A stretch of DNA of 64,000 bases from Planktomarina temperata RCA23 (GCF_000738435.1 NZ_CP003984.1:1178001-1242000); one strand, 5' to 3'; positions 9,177-18,636 are shown, numbered from the stretch's first letter. The notes: generated by a model from the letters alone, not told the origin. A program made the numbers and translations.

Positions 9177-10193
9177 ATGAATTTGAGGTTTAAACTAGCA
9201 GCTATTCTTGCTGGATCACTTAGCATTTCCGCAAATGCCGTATCAGGAGAGGAGCTGAGTGTAGCAACTTTTGTTCCACCAAGCCATGAAACAATCACAG
9301 GTGCGCTGGCTTGGTTTGAGAACGAGCTTACTTCCCGCTCTAATGGCGAATTAACATTAAAAGTGTATGCCGCGGGGCAACTGGGCGCAGGACCTACCCA
9401 GCAATATAAACGCGCTGTAGAGGGAGTGGCGGATATCACGTTTGGGATCGCAGCTTCGACCCCTACGCTCTTCCCAAAGACGATGCTTGCAATACTACCT
9501 GGTAAAGCACTTGACGGCCCCGACTCAACTAGGCGCATGTGGACAGTTTTCGACAAATACATGGCAGATGAATGGTCCGATGTGAAAGTTTTAGCCGTTG
9601 GCAACCCAGCTGGAGGCATGATCATTGCCACAAAAGACGTCTCAACGATAGAAGGCATGAGGGGCGCCAAAATTGTTCCTTGGGCGGCCATAACAACGCC
9701 TGTCCTACAGGGAATGGGAGCAGTGCCGGTACAGTTAGATCCAACCGAGCATTACACCGCGTTATCAACTGGAACAATCGACGCAGCAATCTCATCAATC
9801 AACAACATCATGCCGCCTTGGAACCTTGATGAAGTGGCTAATTATGCAGTTGTAAATACACCTGCCACATTTAATCCTGTCTTCTACGTTATGAACAAGG
9901 AACGCTACGAAAGCCTGAGTGCAAAACACCAGAAAATTATTGATGAGATATCTGGCATGCCCTTTTCTATGCAATTGGTGCAGGCGTTTCATGATGCAGA
10001 TGAAGTAGCGCTGAAGTGGAAGGATGAGAAAATTGCCGCAGGCGAACTCAACGTTGAATGGATTGTAACCTCTGATAGGGAACGCGCTAAGATGGAAGCC
10101 GCTGCGGCAGCCGGTATGGAAGCTATCTATTCGGATTACGCAGATCGCGGCATCCAGAATGCGCAAACGATATATGAAGCGCTAAATAAATAA
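9177..10193 (+). CDS. TRAP transporter DctP-family solute-binding protein
   Basis: A 338-residue periplasmic receptor with a signal peptide (MNLRFKLAAILAGSLSISANA). The DctP fold signatures include YAAGQLGAGPTQQYKRAVEG near the N-terminus and a conserved mid-region (GTIDAAISSINNIMP). GAGGAAA precedes the ATG. It is the first gene of an operon with a GST, DctQ, DctM and an EamA exporter. This is a second, unrelated TRAP importer under the same operators as the TAXI system, so the pathway may take up two related compounds. Ligand unknown. Confidence 0.87.
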   Translation: MNLRFKLAAILAGSLSISANAVSGEELSVATFVPPSHETITGALAWFENELTSRSNGELTLKVYAAGQLGAGPTQQYKRAVEGVADITFGIAASTPTLFPKTMLAILPGKALDGPDSTRRMWTVFDKYMADEWSDVKVLAVGNPAGGMIIATKDVSTIEGMRGAKIVPWAAITTPVLQGMGAVPVQLDPTEHYTALSTGTIDAAISSINNIMPPWNLDEVANYAVVNTPATFNPVFYVMNKERYESLSAKHQKIIDEISGMPFSMQLVQAFHDADEVALKWKDEKIAAGELNVEWIVTSDRERAKMEAAAAAGMEAIYSDYADRGIQNAQTIYEALNK

Positions 10194-10200
10194 ATATTTG

Positions 10201-10234
10201 AAGCGCGCACATAAAACAGCTTTATAGCGCGCTT
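10201..10234 (+). terminator. Intercistronic hairpin after dctP
   Basis: AAGCGCGC (10201-10208) pairs with GCGCGCTT (10227-10234), with an inner ATAAA/TTTAT pairing. No U-run follows, so it is more likely an mRNA-stabilising or attenuating hairpin, which would keep binding-protein mRNA in excess, than a full terminator. Confidence 0.5.
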
Positions 10235-10272
10235 TGATTGATTACTTAAATCGAAAATAAGGAACACGTCAT

Positions 10273-11034
10273 ATGGCCGTCATAACACCCAAAAACAAGA
10301 CTGTTGAAACCTTCACAGGACTGCACTTGTACCACGGTGCTATTTCTAACTGCTCGATGCGCGTAAGAATGACACTTATTGAAAAAGGACTGGCTTGGGA
10401 AAGCCATCACCTAGACTTGAAGAAAAAAGAAAATATTTCTGATGAATATTTTGGCATAAACCCGAACGGCCTGGTGCCAACTTTAATTGACAACGGCGTT
10501 GTTCATATCGAGTCAAATGACATAATAGATTACCTTGATGAAACCTATTCAGAACCATCGTTGCGAGCAAAAAACAATGTGGAGATGATGGAATGGCTGC
10601 ATCTTGCTGCAGCTATCCATGTCCCAGGCTGCAAGCCTTACGTGTATGCCATGAAGATGGCTCCAAAATTAAAGAAAACAGCAAAAGAGCAGGCGAAATA
10701 CGATGATTTGCAAAAAAATCAAGAATTAAAGGCATTTCACTCCAAACATGCCGGTGACAAGAGTTTTGAAACTAGCGATCTGGACAAGGCCAAGGCGATT
10801 TTGGATACGTCTTTCTTTAAACTGGAACAAACCCTAGAAGGCCGAACCTGGATTATGGGACATCAATACACTCTGGCTGACATCTCATGGATACCCCTAC
10901 ATTTTGTTTTGAAGGGCTGCGGATACTCGTTTGAAAAATTTCCAAATATTACGCGTTGGGCAGAAACCTTTTGCGAAAAAGATAGCTATAAAGAGGGTGT
11001 TTTGAAATGGTGCCCAGACTTTGCTGAAGTATAA
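10273..11034 (+). CDS. Glutathione S-transferase family protein
   Basis: A 253-residue cytosolic GST. The N-terminal thioredoxin-like domain shows LYHGAISNCSMRVRMTLIEK, the cis-Pro motif NGLVPTLIDNG and the glutathione-contacting ESNDIIDYL. The C-terminal helical domain has a long insert before YTLADISWIPLHF. It lies between dctP and dctQ, so its task is tied to the imported compound. It may cleave or isomerise a glutathione-activated intermediate, as bacterial beta-etherase-type GSTs do (inference). A second GST occurs at 18637-19455. Confidence 0.82.
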   Translation: MAVITPKNKTVETFTGLHLYHGAISNCSMRVRMTLIEKGLAWESHHLDLKKKENISDEYFGINPNGLVPTLIDNGVVHIESNDIIDYLDETYSEPSLRAKNNVEMMEWLHLAAAIHVPGCKPYVYAMKMAPKLKKTAKEQAKYDDLQKNQELKAFHSKHAGDKSFETSDLDKAKAILDTSFFKLEQTLEGRTWIMGHQYTLADISWIPLHFVLKGCGYSFEKFPNITRWAETFCEKDSYKEGVLKWCPDFAEV

Positions 11035-11052
11035 AGATCTGGAAATAACACA

Positions 11053-11601
11053 ATGAGTGACACACTTTTTTCAAGGATGATGTTGATATCAATATCAGCA
11101 CTTGATCATTTCCTTAAGTGGACTGCGTTGATCTGTGGTGGAGCCACCCTTACGTTTATGACAGGCTTTTCAGTCTGGAATGTGCTCATTATGCGTAAAG
11201 CAATGAACGCACCCATAACAGGCGCAGAAGATTTACTTCTTCTAGCACTCGTTACAATGGTAGCGCTTTCGATCCCACTAGGGGCACGGACTGGTGCTCA
11301 CGTAGAAATTGAAATTCTAGAACCAAGTATGTCAGCTCTATTTGCTAAATGGTCCATGATTTTTATTAAGAGTTTGGGCGCTTCAATGCTTGGATTTATG
11401 GGATGGCGGCTTTGGCATGCTGGTGGAATGGCAAGTAAATTTGGCGAGACGACACAACAATTACTAATTTCATTCGAACCATTTTATTACCTTCTTTCAG
11501 TTTCAATTCTAATTTACGCTCTCGTTTTAGTACTAGATATTTGGCAAATTCTACAGTCACAAAAAGTAAATCAGCTACAAATTGGAGAAAAACTTTTGTG
11601 A
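11053..11601 (+). CDS. TRAP transporter small permease, DctQ family
   Basis: A 182-residue membrane protein with four hydrophobic helices. DctQ hallmarks include FSVWNVLIMRKAMNAPITGAED and VALSIPLGARTGAHVEIE. It partners with the large permease whose start codon overlaps its stop (GTGA at 11598-11601) and with the binding protein at 9177-10193. Base composition is AT-richer than the neighbouring sulfatase genes. Confidence 0.85.
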   Translation: MSDTLFSRMMLISISALDHFLKWTALICGGATLTFMTGFSVWNVLIMRKAMNAPITGAEDLLLLALVTMVALSIPLGARTGAHVEIEILEPSMSALFAKWSMIFIKSLGASMLGFMGWRLWHAGGMASKFGETTQQLLISFEPFYYLLSVSILIYALVLVLDIWQILQSQKVNQLQIGEKLL

Positions 11602-12959
11602 TAAGTTTAACTCTCATAGGCATTCTAGGCTTACTCTCACTTTTCATTTTACTGGCCCTACGAATGCCCGTAGCCCTGTCAATGCTAAGCGTGGGGTTTA
11701 TCGGCACGATCATTGCCAATGCATATAAATTCATGGCTGTAGGTATGGCCGAAGATCAAGCTTGGTCACGTGGACTTAAAGTCGCCTATTCAAACTTAGC
11801 AGGAGAAACATTTGAGGCTGCCTCAAATTACAACCTGTTGGTAATACCCATGTTCGTTTTGATGGGAAACCTAGCCGGTGTGTCTGGCATGTCAAAAGAT
11901 TTATTCTCTGCCGCCTATCGTTGGATGGGCCATCTGCGCGGTGGCTTGGCATCAGCTACGATCGCAGCCTGTGCGGGATTTGCAGCACTTTCAGGATCAT
12001 CTTTAGCTTCTGCTGTCACCATGGGGCGGGTCGCACTACCTGAAATGAAAAAGTATAAATATGCGGACAGTCTTGCAACAGGTTCAGTTGCAGCGGGGGG
12101 CACACTTGGGTTTTTGATTCCACCCTCAGGTGGCATGATCATTTATGCTGTATTAACCGAACAATCCATTGGGCGATTATTTATGGCTGGTGTGTTCCCG
12201 GGAATTATTCTGACACTTCTCTTTATTGGCGCAATATATTGTGTTGTTATTAGGAACCCCACTGCGGGGCCGCGTGCAAAACGATTTGGCCGTCCTGAAC
12301 GGGTCACATCACTTTGGCGGGCACTTCCAATCGTCGGTGTCGTGTTGATTACCATTGGTGGCATGTACACTGGGTTCTTCACACCAGTCGAAGCATCATC
12401 TATTGGGGCATTTCTAACTTTTGTTGTCGCAGCATACCGTCAGTCACTTGGCTGGCAAGCCTCCAAGGCGGTAATCCTTGAAACTATGAATGCAACTGCC
12501 ACGGTTTTTCTAATAATCATTGGTGCATTTGTTTTCATTCCTTTCATGTCATTGACAGAACTTCCTGCACAATTGGTTACAATATTGACTTCCCTACCCA
12601 TCGGCAACATTGGTATTCTGCTGATTATTGTCCTGATTTACATGTTTCTTGGTATGTTTTTAGAAGCAATAGCAATGTTAGTATTAACCGTCCCCGTAGT
12701 CATTCCTATCGCCGTAGCACTAGATTGGGATCTGATCTGGTTTGGCATTATCCTGGTCATTGTACTGGAAATGGGCATGATCAGCCCGCCAGTCGGGATC
12801 AATGTGTTCATCGTCAAATCCATTGCAAGAGATGTGCCCATGAGCACGATTTTCCGCGGCATTTGGCCCTTTTGGTTCGCAATGGCAGCAATGATCGGAT
12901 TATTAATTTTGTTCCCGCAAATTGCTTTGTATTTGCCACAAGCCGTCGTTGGTGGATGA
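11598..12959 (+). CDS. TRAP transporter large permease, DctM family
   Basis: A 453-residue integral membrane transporter subunit. Motifs include LRMPVALSMLSVG, GVSGMSKDLFSAAYRWMGHL, SGSSLASAVTMGRVALPEM, LIPPSGGMIIYAV and MISPPVGINVFIVKSIA. The proposed start is GTG at 11598, which overlaps the dctQ stop and has GGAGAAA upstream. The longer ATG ORF would overlap dctQ by 61 bases and add a hydrophilic extension not expected for DctM. Confidence 0.85.
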   Translation: MISLTLIGILGLLSLFILLALRMPVALSMLSVGFIGTIIANAYKFMAVGMAEDQAWSRGLKVAYSNLAGETFEAASNYNLLVIPMFVLMGNLAGVSGMSKDLFSAAYRWMGHLRGGLASATIAACAGFAALSGSSLASAVTMGRVALPEMKKYKYADSLATGSVAAGGTLGFLIPPSGGMIIYAVLTEQSIGRLFMAGVFPGIILTLLFIGAIYCVVIRNPTAGPRAKRFGRPERVTSLWRALPIVGVVLITIGGMYTGFFTPVEASSIGAFLTFVVAAYRQSLGWQASKAVILETMNATATVFLIIIGAFVFIPFMSLTELPAQLVTILTSLPIGNIGILLIIVLIYMFLGMFLEAIAMLVLTVPVVIPIAVALDWDLIWFGIILVIVLEMGMISPPVGINVFIVKSIARDVPMSTIFRGIWPFWFAMAAMIGLLILFPQIALYLPQAVVGG

Positions 12960-12994
12960 TCGAATCCACACTATTTCCTATGGAACGCTAGTAG

Positions 12995-13909
12995 ATGCAC
13001 CAATCAGACGATCTTCAAGATCAAAACACCGATTACACCGCTTGGATTGCCTTTGGATTTATGACGGTTTGCTTGAGCCTGTCGTTCGTCTTCGTAAAAC
13101 TTTCTCTAGAAGCGTTCACGTTAGAACAAGCCGCTGGTGGACGTTTAGTCCTTGGCGCTGCTTTTCTACTACCAATCACTTATCTATTAGGTGACGGCCT
13201 GCCCCTCAAGTTTGAGTTTTGGAAATGGGCGTTCATTCTGGGCATTTTTAATTTTGTCTTCCCAATCGGTCTGACAACTTATGGATTACAAACGATCCCA
13301 TCAAATGTAGTGGGTTCAATGTATGCAATGGTCCCTCTGATAACGATTGGCCTTTCAGCATTGGTTTTAAAGGTTCAGATTTCTCGCCAAAAATCCGTTG
13401 GTTTGATCATTGGATTGGTGGGCTTGCTTACTATCACAGAGCCGACTTCGTGGATTGGTACTGCAGGAAGGGAAAGTGCTTTTCCTATGTTGGCTACGTT
13501 TTGCGCGGTAGCTTGCCTTGCGATGGCTACCATTTTAATGCGCGTCATGCCAAAAGCGCATCCGATTTCGATGATCGGTGGGAGCGCTTTGGTTGCATCG
13601 TTGTTCGGCATTTGGCCTTTCTTGTCAGTATTCGAAGGTGAATTGCCTAGTGCGCGGCCTTGGTTAGGGCTAACTGGTGTTTCAATCCTTTCAACCGCCG
13701 TAGCCTATTCCATCCGTATCTTTTTGATCCGTCGCAAGGGGCCAATATTCCTAGCCCCCAATGCATATTTCAGCATCATTTTGACCAATGTGTTCGGGGT
13801 TTTGCTGCTTGGCGACGTGATCACAACGCGAACGAAAGTTGCATTCGTGTTAATCTTTGTTGGTCTATATCTCGCCAGAGATCGATCTGGGTATATGAAG
13901 CAGGTTTAG
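12995..13909 (+). CDS. EamA/DMT-family membrane transporter
   Basis: A 304-residue protein with about ten hydrophobic helices in two EamA repeats. Typical motifs are FVKLSLEAFTLEQAAGGRLV, PSNVVGSMYAMVPLIT and the C-terminal half ending in LLGDVITTRTKVAFVLIFVG, then LYLARDR. Members are drug/metabolite exporters or metabolite permeases. It follows dctM by 35 bases and is probably co-transcribed, so it may export a by-product of the pathway. Substrate unknown. Confidence 0.83.
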   Translation: MHQSDDLQDQNTDYTAWIAFGFMTVCLSLSFVFVKLSLEAFTLEQAAGGRLVLGAAFLLPITYLLGDGLPLKFEFWKWAFILGIFNFVFPIGLTTYGLQTIPSNVVGSMYAMVPLITIGLSALVLKVQISRQKSVGLIIGLVGLLTITEPTSWIGTAGRESAFPMLATFCAVACLAMATILMRVMPKAHPISMIGGSALVASLFGIWPFLSVFEGELPSARPWLGLTGVSILSTAVAYSIRIFLIRRKGPIFLAPNAYFSIILTNVFGVLLLGDVITTRTKVAFVLIFVGLYLARDRSGYMKQV

Positions 13910-13930
13910 AATTTTGATTTCGTCTTTTTT

Positions 13931-14587
13931 CTGAGCAATTTTAGGAAACACGTTATTTTCGCAGTCAAATCTTTCTGGGATCACCCCTACGCATTCTAGG
14001 TGCTGCTCAGCCCTCCAGCAATTCTGATGATAGTTGGTCTCGCTTTGGGCGATAAGAGATCAATCCATCAATTGCTTCACCCTAGCAGCGAGGTTTCTGC
14101 ACGCTTCATGATCATCACCATGATAATCACACCTTTGAAGATACTTCGAAGGGGCAGGCGTGGTTTGCGTTGGTTGATGAAACGCCGTCAGTATCTTGCC
14201 GTTGCTGCCTTCGGTTACGGGCTGTTGCACAAGGTACTTTACTTGCACGACATAGGCACTGTTGGACTTTCTGGTGGTGAGATTTCAAAATTCTACATTT
14301 GAACTGGGTGGCTCGCTTTTTTCATCTTGGTCCCGCTTGCGATCACCTCCACAAACGGTTGGGTGCGCCGCTTTGAGCTTAAATGGAAATCGCTACAATG
14401 AGAGGTTTATGGCGCCGCAGTTTTGAAGTTGTTTCACTGGGACACGCTGTACGAATGGGGCGACATCGGCCCCACGCTTGTTCAGTTCATGCCGTTGGCG
14501 TTGCTTGAGACCTACCGCTCTATGTACACCGACGCAGAGGGTCCCAAGGTTTGGCTGCTTAATTGCCCGTTTGAGAGCTTTTCTTAA
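13931..14587 (+). pseudogene. Ferric reductase-like (MsrQ/YedZ-type) membrane protein, broken by three in-frame stops
   Basis: One continuous frame reads ...FWDHPYAF, stop (TAG 13997), VLLSPPAILMIVG...PSSEVSARFMIITMIITPLK...RRQYLAVAAFGYGLLHKVLY..., stop (TGA 14300), TGWLAFFILVPLAITSTNGW...WKSLQ, stop (TGA 14399), EVYGAAVLKLFHW...LVQFMPLALLETYRSMY. This is the six-helix haem b domain layout of the MsrQ/YedZ family, including candidate haem histidines in GYGLLHK and KLFHW. No frameshift is needed to follow it, so the decay is by nonsense mutation. No convincing start codon was found. The 3' end overlaps the minus-strand gene at 14559. Confidence 0.65.
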
Positions 14588-14990
14588 GGCGCTTCCAAAC
14601 CACCACACAGGCCAGAATTTCAATCGCAACTACGACAACATGCATACCAAAATCCATCGCCGGACTAGCAGGTGCATTTGCAATCGGGAAGAGTGGATCG
14701 ATAATCGTCTCAGTGCCTTCGCGTAGAATGTTCATGAAAAGCACCACAAGGAATTGCCGCGCATTTTGCGTGATCATAACAAAGATCGACGCTGCAGCCA
14801 TAGTTAACGTGCGACCACCCATCTCATAGACAAGATTCAAATCAGGCGTCCCATTGACCGTGACACCTGTTGCAGCAAGCAGATCATGATCGAAGAAATA
14901 CATGTAGACCTGACCGAGCATGATCAAAGTCAGCAGAACTTGAAGGACGTTTACCCAGATCGGAATGTCTGATTTCAGGAACTTTTGCAT
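14559..14990 (-). CDS. Small four-helix membrane protein, function unknown
   Basis: A 143-residue protein with about four hydrophobic segments (IWVNVLQVLLTLIMLGQVYM; LTMAAASIFVMI; FLVVLFMNIL; MHVVVVAIEILACVVVW). The ATG at 14990 lies one base after the stop of the double-OsmC gene, so translation is probably coupled; the TTG a few codons upstream is less likely. No family was recognised with certainty. It is the last gene of the operon starting with the aldehyde dehydrogenase. Confidence 0.7.
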   Translation of the reverse strand: MQKFLKSDIPIWVNVLQVLLTLIMLGQVYMYFFDHDLLAATGVTVNGTPDLNLVYEMGGRTLTMAAASIFVMITQNARQFLVVLFMNILREGTETIIDPLFPIANAPASPAMDFGMHVVVVAIEILACVVVWKRLKKSSQTGN

Positions 14991-14991
14991 T

Positions 14992-16176
14992 TTATGCAAT
15001 CCGTTTAATCTTGAGCTTTGTCTTCAAATCCGTCTTGCAGAAGGCGTGCAGAAAGCACGTCTTCTCTGAAATATCGAGCATCTCTTGCGCGGTTGCATCG
15101 CTCTCAGAGGTTTCAAGATAGACATGTGTTTCAATCGGATCCGCACTACCTGCTTTGCCAGTGCCACCGCTCGCGCCACCTAGGCTAAAGTGCGTGTCCT
15201 GCACGATGCGGTAATCAGGTAAGTCGAGTTTCAGCATCGACACGAAGCGTCCGAACTGCGTCATAAAGCAAAAGCCGATGCCAGCAGAGATCAGAGTATT
15301 CGCATCTGGTGCGCGGCCATCTTCTGAACTGAGTAGCATAAACGATGTTCCATAGGGCGAGTATTGCATCTGCTGGATTTGCTTAATTCCATCCTTTCGC
15401 AATTCAGCCACCGCACCAATATTTAGACGTCGGTTCTGCTCATCACTCAGGGAAGACGCGTTGGTCGCAGTACCACCGCTTACATCTTTTTTTGGTGTTG
15501 GTCCAACCTTGGTCATCAAGCCATCTGTAGCATCCGTAGGCATCGCTTTGGCAAAATGATCGCCGGGGTCAGGCAGTATCGTGCCGCTAAATTCAAAAGC
15601 ATTGGCGGTCGCTAGCTCTGAACCGTTTTTGCTCAACTTAAACAAGCTCTCAATCTGCCCACGCATCAAGCCATTGAGTGGAGATGCATAGGTAGCGTTC
15701 ACCAAAAAATCATTCAATGCAGCATCATCGAGATCACAATCAATCTCGACTTGTAGCTCAATATTTTCCGCTCCACCTACCATGGTACGCTTCATCATTG
15801 AGCCTTTCATAGTATAGTAATTATCCTGAATAAGCTTGAGCTTACGGATCTCAACACCCTGTTGTTCAGCTAGCGCTATGATTTCGTTCATGTAACTTGC
15901 AGCCATTCCGCAAGACAGAAACGCAAGTGGGCAGCAAGCCGCGTCATGGCCATTCAAGTACTGTCCTTCATCACTTACAAAACGCCATGTGTCGCCGGTC
16001 TTGGCAGAGCGCACCAAGGCCTCTTTCTGGAAACCACTCAACGAGCGCACCCATGTTCGATCCGCATCGCCTATGCGATTTTCAGGTGCTTGAATTCCAA
16101 TCTCATCTGCATTTGCAACTTTGAAGAACGGTGTTTGAGTGCTTCTTCCAATAATATCTTCGCCAAGATGTGCCAT
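14992..16176 (-). CDS. Tandem (double) OsmC-domain protein
   Basis: A 394-residue protein with two OsmC-like regions. Region 1 (about 60-185) has the helix GHDAACCPLAFLSCGMAASY with Cys81, Cys82 and Cys89. Where OsmC proteins carry the second active-site Cys it has YASPLNGLMRG, which lacks one. Region 2 (about 250-390) has GIGFCFMTQFGRFV (Cys301) and KTCFLHAFCKTD (Cys374, Cys380), so it keeps both. OsmC/Ohr proteins are thiol-dependent peroxidases or act on thiol-bound substrates. Its operon partners include a GST, so work on a glutathione-derived or oxidised intermediate is possible (inference). AAGGAA precedes the start. Confidence 0.72.
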   Translation of the reverse strand: MAHLGEDIIGRSTQTPFFKVANADEIGIQAPENRIGDADRTWVRSLSGFQKEALVRSAKTGDTWRFVSDEGQYLNGHDAACCPLAFLSCGMAASYMNEIIALAEQQGVEIRKLKLIQDNYYTMKGSMMKRTMVGGAENIELQVEIDCDLDDAALNDFLVNATYASPLNGLMRGQIESLFKLSKNGSELATANAFEFSGTILPDPGDHFAKAMPTDATDGLMTKVGPTPKKDVSGGTATNASSLSDEQNRRLNIGAVAELRKDGIKQIQQMQYSPYGTSFMLLSSEDGRAPDANTLISAGIGFCFMTQFGRFVSMLKLDLPDYRIVQDTHFSLGGASGGTGKAGSADPIETHVYLETSESDATAQEMLDISEKTCFLHAFCKTDLKTKLKIKRIA

Positions 16177-16216
16177 CAGTCGAATTCCTTCTAGAAACCT
16201 TATTATTAGTGTTGGT

Positions 16217-17854
16217 TTAGTGTGCTTTTGGCCCAGATTCGAAATCAGGAGCCGTTGCTGGAGGCTTTACGTCCTCTTCATTCCAGTACCCGATAAGCAC
16301 GCCAAACTTGTCCTCAAGACCGACCATTTGCTCCGCCCGTTCTTCTGATACGGTTTCGCGTTGGCGATACTGTAAAGACCAGTCAGCTAAAGCGTAGTGC
16401 ATATATTGCCGGGCATCTGTGTGATCATCTGAGTTTCCCAAATCGACAAATTCGTCTGGGTCATTTGTTAGATCAAACAGAATTGGCAAAAATCCGGGTG
16501 CGTGGATGTATTTCCATCGATCATTCTTGATCATATAGATCCGGCACTCGAGCGGTGCGCGACCTGTCTTTGGGCTGAAGGACTGTTGAAAATAATCATA
16601 TTCACTAACAACGAATTCGCGCCACGGCACGTCATTCCCTTGCAGTAAAGGCATTAGGGAACGACCATCAAGAATGTGCTTAGGCACAGCTCCACCAGCA
16701 TACTCGATAAACGTCGGCACAAGATCAATTGCTTCAACAGGTGCGTTCTGCACACTACCGCGCGTATTGTCACATGACGGATCAGGGTCGGAAATGATAA
16801 GTGGGACTTTAACGGCAGGATCGTGGAAAAAATCTTTGTCCCCCATCCAGTGATCACCAAAATATTCTCCATGATCTGATGTGAACACAATCATCGTGCT
16901 CTTCATAAGATCCTTTTTTTCCATGAACTCGAAAAGTATGCCAAGTTGATCATCTATTTGTTTGATCAGCCCCATATACGCAGGTATCACAGTCTCGCGG
17001 GCCTCTTCCCTGGAGAAAGTTTGCCCGCAAATCCGTTCTTGGAAGTGCTGTGCAAGTTGGTTGGTATTTTCGCGTTCTGTTTCAGACCTGTGAACATCCT
17101 GAACATCCGCCGCTGAGTACATATCGTTGTAGGGCGCAGGTGCAATGTAGGGCCAGTGTGGCTTGATATAACTCAGGTGAAGACACCATGGCTTTTCGCC
17201 ATCGTCTTCTTCGATAAATTGCATTGCGCGGCGGGTCATATAGGGTGTTTCGGAGTCTTCTTCACTTACCCGCGCTGGCAGTTGCGCGACATCATTGAAG
17301 AATCCTGAACGGATTTCGCCCCTGCGCTCAACCGAGTTCGCAGCCCAATGCCAAGGGTTCTCGTGGTCGTCATAGCCGCGTTCTTTGAGGTAATTATTAT
17401 ACGCAACATTCGGCTTCAAAACCAGGTCGGGATGGATACCATCATCACGCTCATAAGGTTCGAACCCGATTTGTGAATGATGCACACCGATCGGGCTCGC
17501 TGGTTCAATGCCGAGACGTTTCATCCCTTCTTGATCAGGGATCATGTGGGTCTTGCCTACTAGAACTGGGCGAATTCCCAAAGGCTTGAGATGGTCGCCA
17601 ATGTTAAGTTCTCCCACGCGCAAAGGTACGAAATTGGCGGTCGCCCCATGATTAGATGGATAGCGCCCCGTGTATGTACTCATGCGACTTGGGCCGCAAA
17701 TCGGAGACTGCACGTAAGCATTAGAAAAGCGAACACCGCGCTCTGCGAGAGAGTCGATGTTGGGCGTGTGCAAGGTCTTGTGACCTGCACAGGATAGGTA
17801 ATCATAGCGCAATTGATCGCACATGATGAAGAGGATGTTCTTGCGCTGGGACAT
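16217..17854 (-). CDS. Sulfatase (formylglycine type), second copy
   Basis: A 545-residue sulfatase with the canonical motif CGPSR at residues 53-57, Asp13 metal ligand (FIMCDQLRYDYL), HLSYIKPHWPYIAP and VFTSDHGEYFGDHWMGDK. No signal peptide is seen. It differs strongly from the sulfatase at 4304-5887, so it probably acts on another ester or position of the same substrate. It starts 5 bases after the SDR stop in the operon ALDH-GST-SDR-sulfatase-OsmC-membrane protein. Activity needs a formylglycine-generating enzyme encoded elsewhere. Confidence 0.88.
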   Translation of the reverse strand: MSQRKNILFIMCDQLRYDYLSCAGHKTLHTPNIDSLAERGVRFSNAYVQSPICGPSRMSTYTGRYPSNHGATANFVPLRVGELNIGDHLKPLGIRPVLVGKTHMIPDQEGMKRLGIEPASPIGVHHSQIGFEPYERDDGIHPDLVLKPNVAYNNYLKERGYDDHENPWHWAANSVERRGEIRSGFFNDVAQLPARVSEEDSETPYMTRRAMQFIEEDDGEKPWCLHLSYIKPHWPYIAPAPYNDMYSAADVQDVHRSETERENTNQLAQHFQERICGQTFSREEARETVIPAYMGLIKQIDDQLGILFEFMEKKDLMKSTMIVFTSDHGEYFGDHWMGDKDFFHDPAVKVPLIISDPDPSCDNTRGSVQNAPVEAIDLVPTFIEYAGGAVPKHILDGRSLMPLLQGNDVPWREFVVSEYDYFQQSFSPKTGRAPLECRIYMIKNDRWKYIHAPGFLPILFDLTNDPDEFVDLGNSDDHTDARQYMHYALADWSLQYRQRETVSEERAEQMVGLEDKFGVLIGYWNEEDVKPPATAPDFESGPKAH

Positions 17855-17859
17855 AAGGT

Positions 17860-18618
17860 TTAAAGGTTCACCTTGCCGCCATCGACGTTGATCGTCTGAC
17901 CAGTGATAAAATCGCTGTCAGATGTGCACAAAAATATGAGCGTTCCAAGAAGATCTTCGGGCACCATTTCGCGTTTGATCGAACGGGAATCAACGGTGGG
18001 AGCGCGTGCGCGATCCCATTTTTTGTTGTCGCGAATAGAGCTGCTTTCGGTTAGGCCAACGGCTATTGCATTGATTTGAATATTCTTTTCACCAAGTTCG
18101 CGCGCATGACCACGGGTCAAACCGATAACAGCGGCTTTGGATGCGGTGTAATGTGATAGGCCAGGAGGGCCATAATAGAACGTACCAGAGGCGATGTTGA
18201 CAATCTTGCCACCACCCGCGCGTACCAGCGCAGGAAGCGCAGCTTTAGTCGATTGGTGAATTGAGCGCGCGTTGATTGTCATAACCTTATCAAATTCGTC
18301 ATTATCGATCTGGAAAAACGGTTTCAGTTCCAAGTTTGCAAAGAGACCTGCGTTGTTGACAACGATGTTGAGCGCACCAAATTCTTCTTCAGCTTTCGCG
18401 ACCATCGCATTCAGATCATCATCTGATGTTACATCCACAATCATACCAACGGCACGGCCACCCTCTGCAGCGTTGATCTCGGCCACCACCTCTGCTGGGT
18501 CAAGAATGTCAGTCACCATGACGTTGGCCCCCTCATTGGCCAATTTTTTCGCATATTCCGCGCCAATGCCGCGCGCAGCACCAGTGATTGCGGCTGTTTT
18601 TCCAATTAGTCGGCCCAT
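17860..18618 (-). CDS. Short-chain dehydrogenase/reductase
   Basis: A 252-residue classical SDR. It has the cofactor motif TGAARGIGAEYAKKLANEGA, Asp at the end of beta-2 (VMVTDILD; favours NAD), NNAG, and the catalytic Ser, Tyr and Lys in NIASGTFYYGPPGLSHYTASK. It ends with FITGQTINVDGG. It should oxidise an alcohol, or reduce a ketone, of the desulfated compound, ahead of the aldehyde dehydrogenase in the same operon (inference). Confidence 0.87.
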   Translation of the reverse strand: MGRLIGKTAAITGAARGIGAEYAKKLANEGANVMVTDILDPAEVVAEINAAEGGRAVGMIVDVTSDDDLNAMVAKAEEEFGALNIVVNNAGLFANLELKPFFQIDNDEFDKVMTINARSIHQSTKAALPALVRAGGGKIVNIASGTFYYGPPGLSHYTASKAAVIGLTRGHARELGEKNIQINAIAVGLTESSSIRDNKKWDRARAPTVDSRSIKREMVPEDLLGTLIFLCTSDSDFITGQTINVDGGKVNL

Positions 18619-18636
18619 GTCAGCCTCCTCTATTTC

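Noticed and set aside
14300-14302. TGA read as selenocysteine in the MsrQ-like frame
   Set aside because: No SECIS-like hairpin was recognised after the codon, the family does not use selenocysteine, and further in-frame TAG and TGA codons point to decay.
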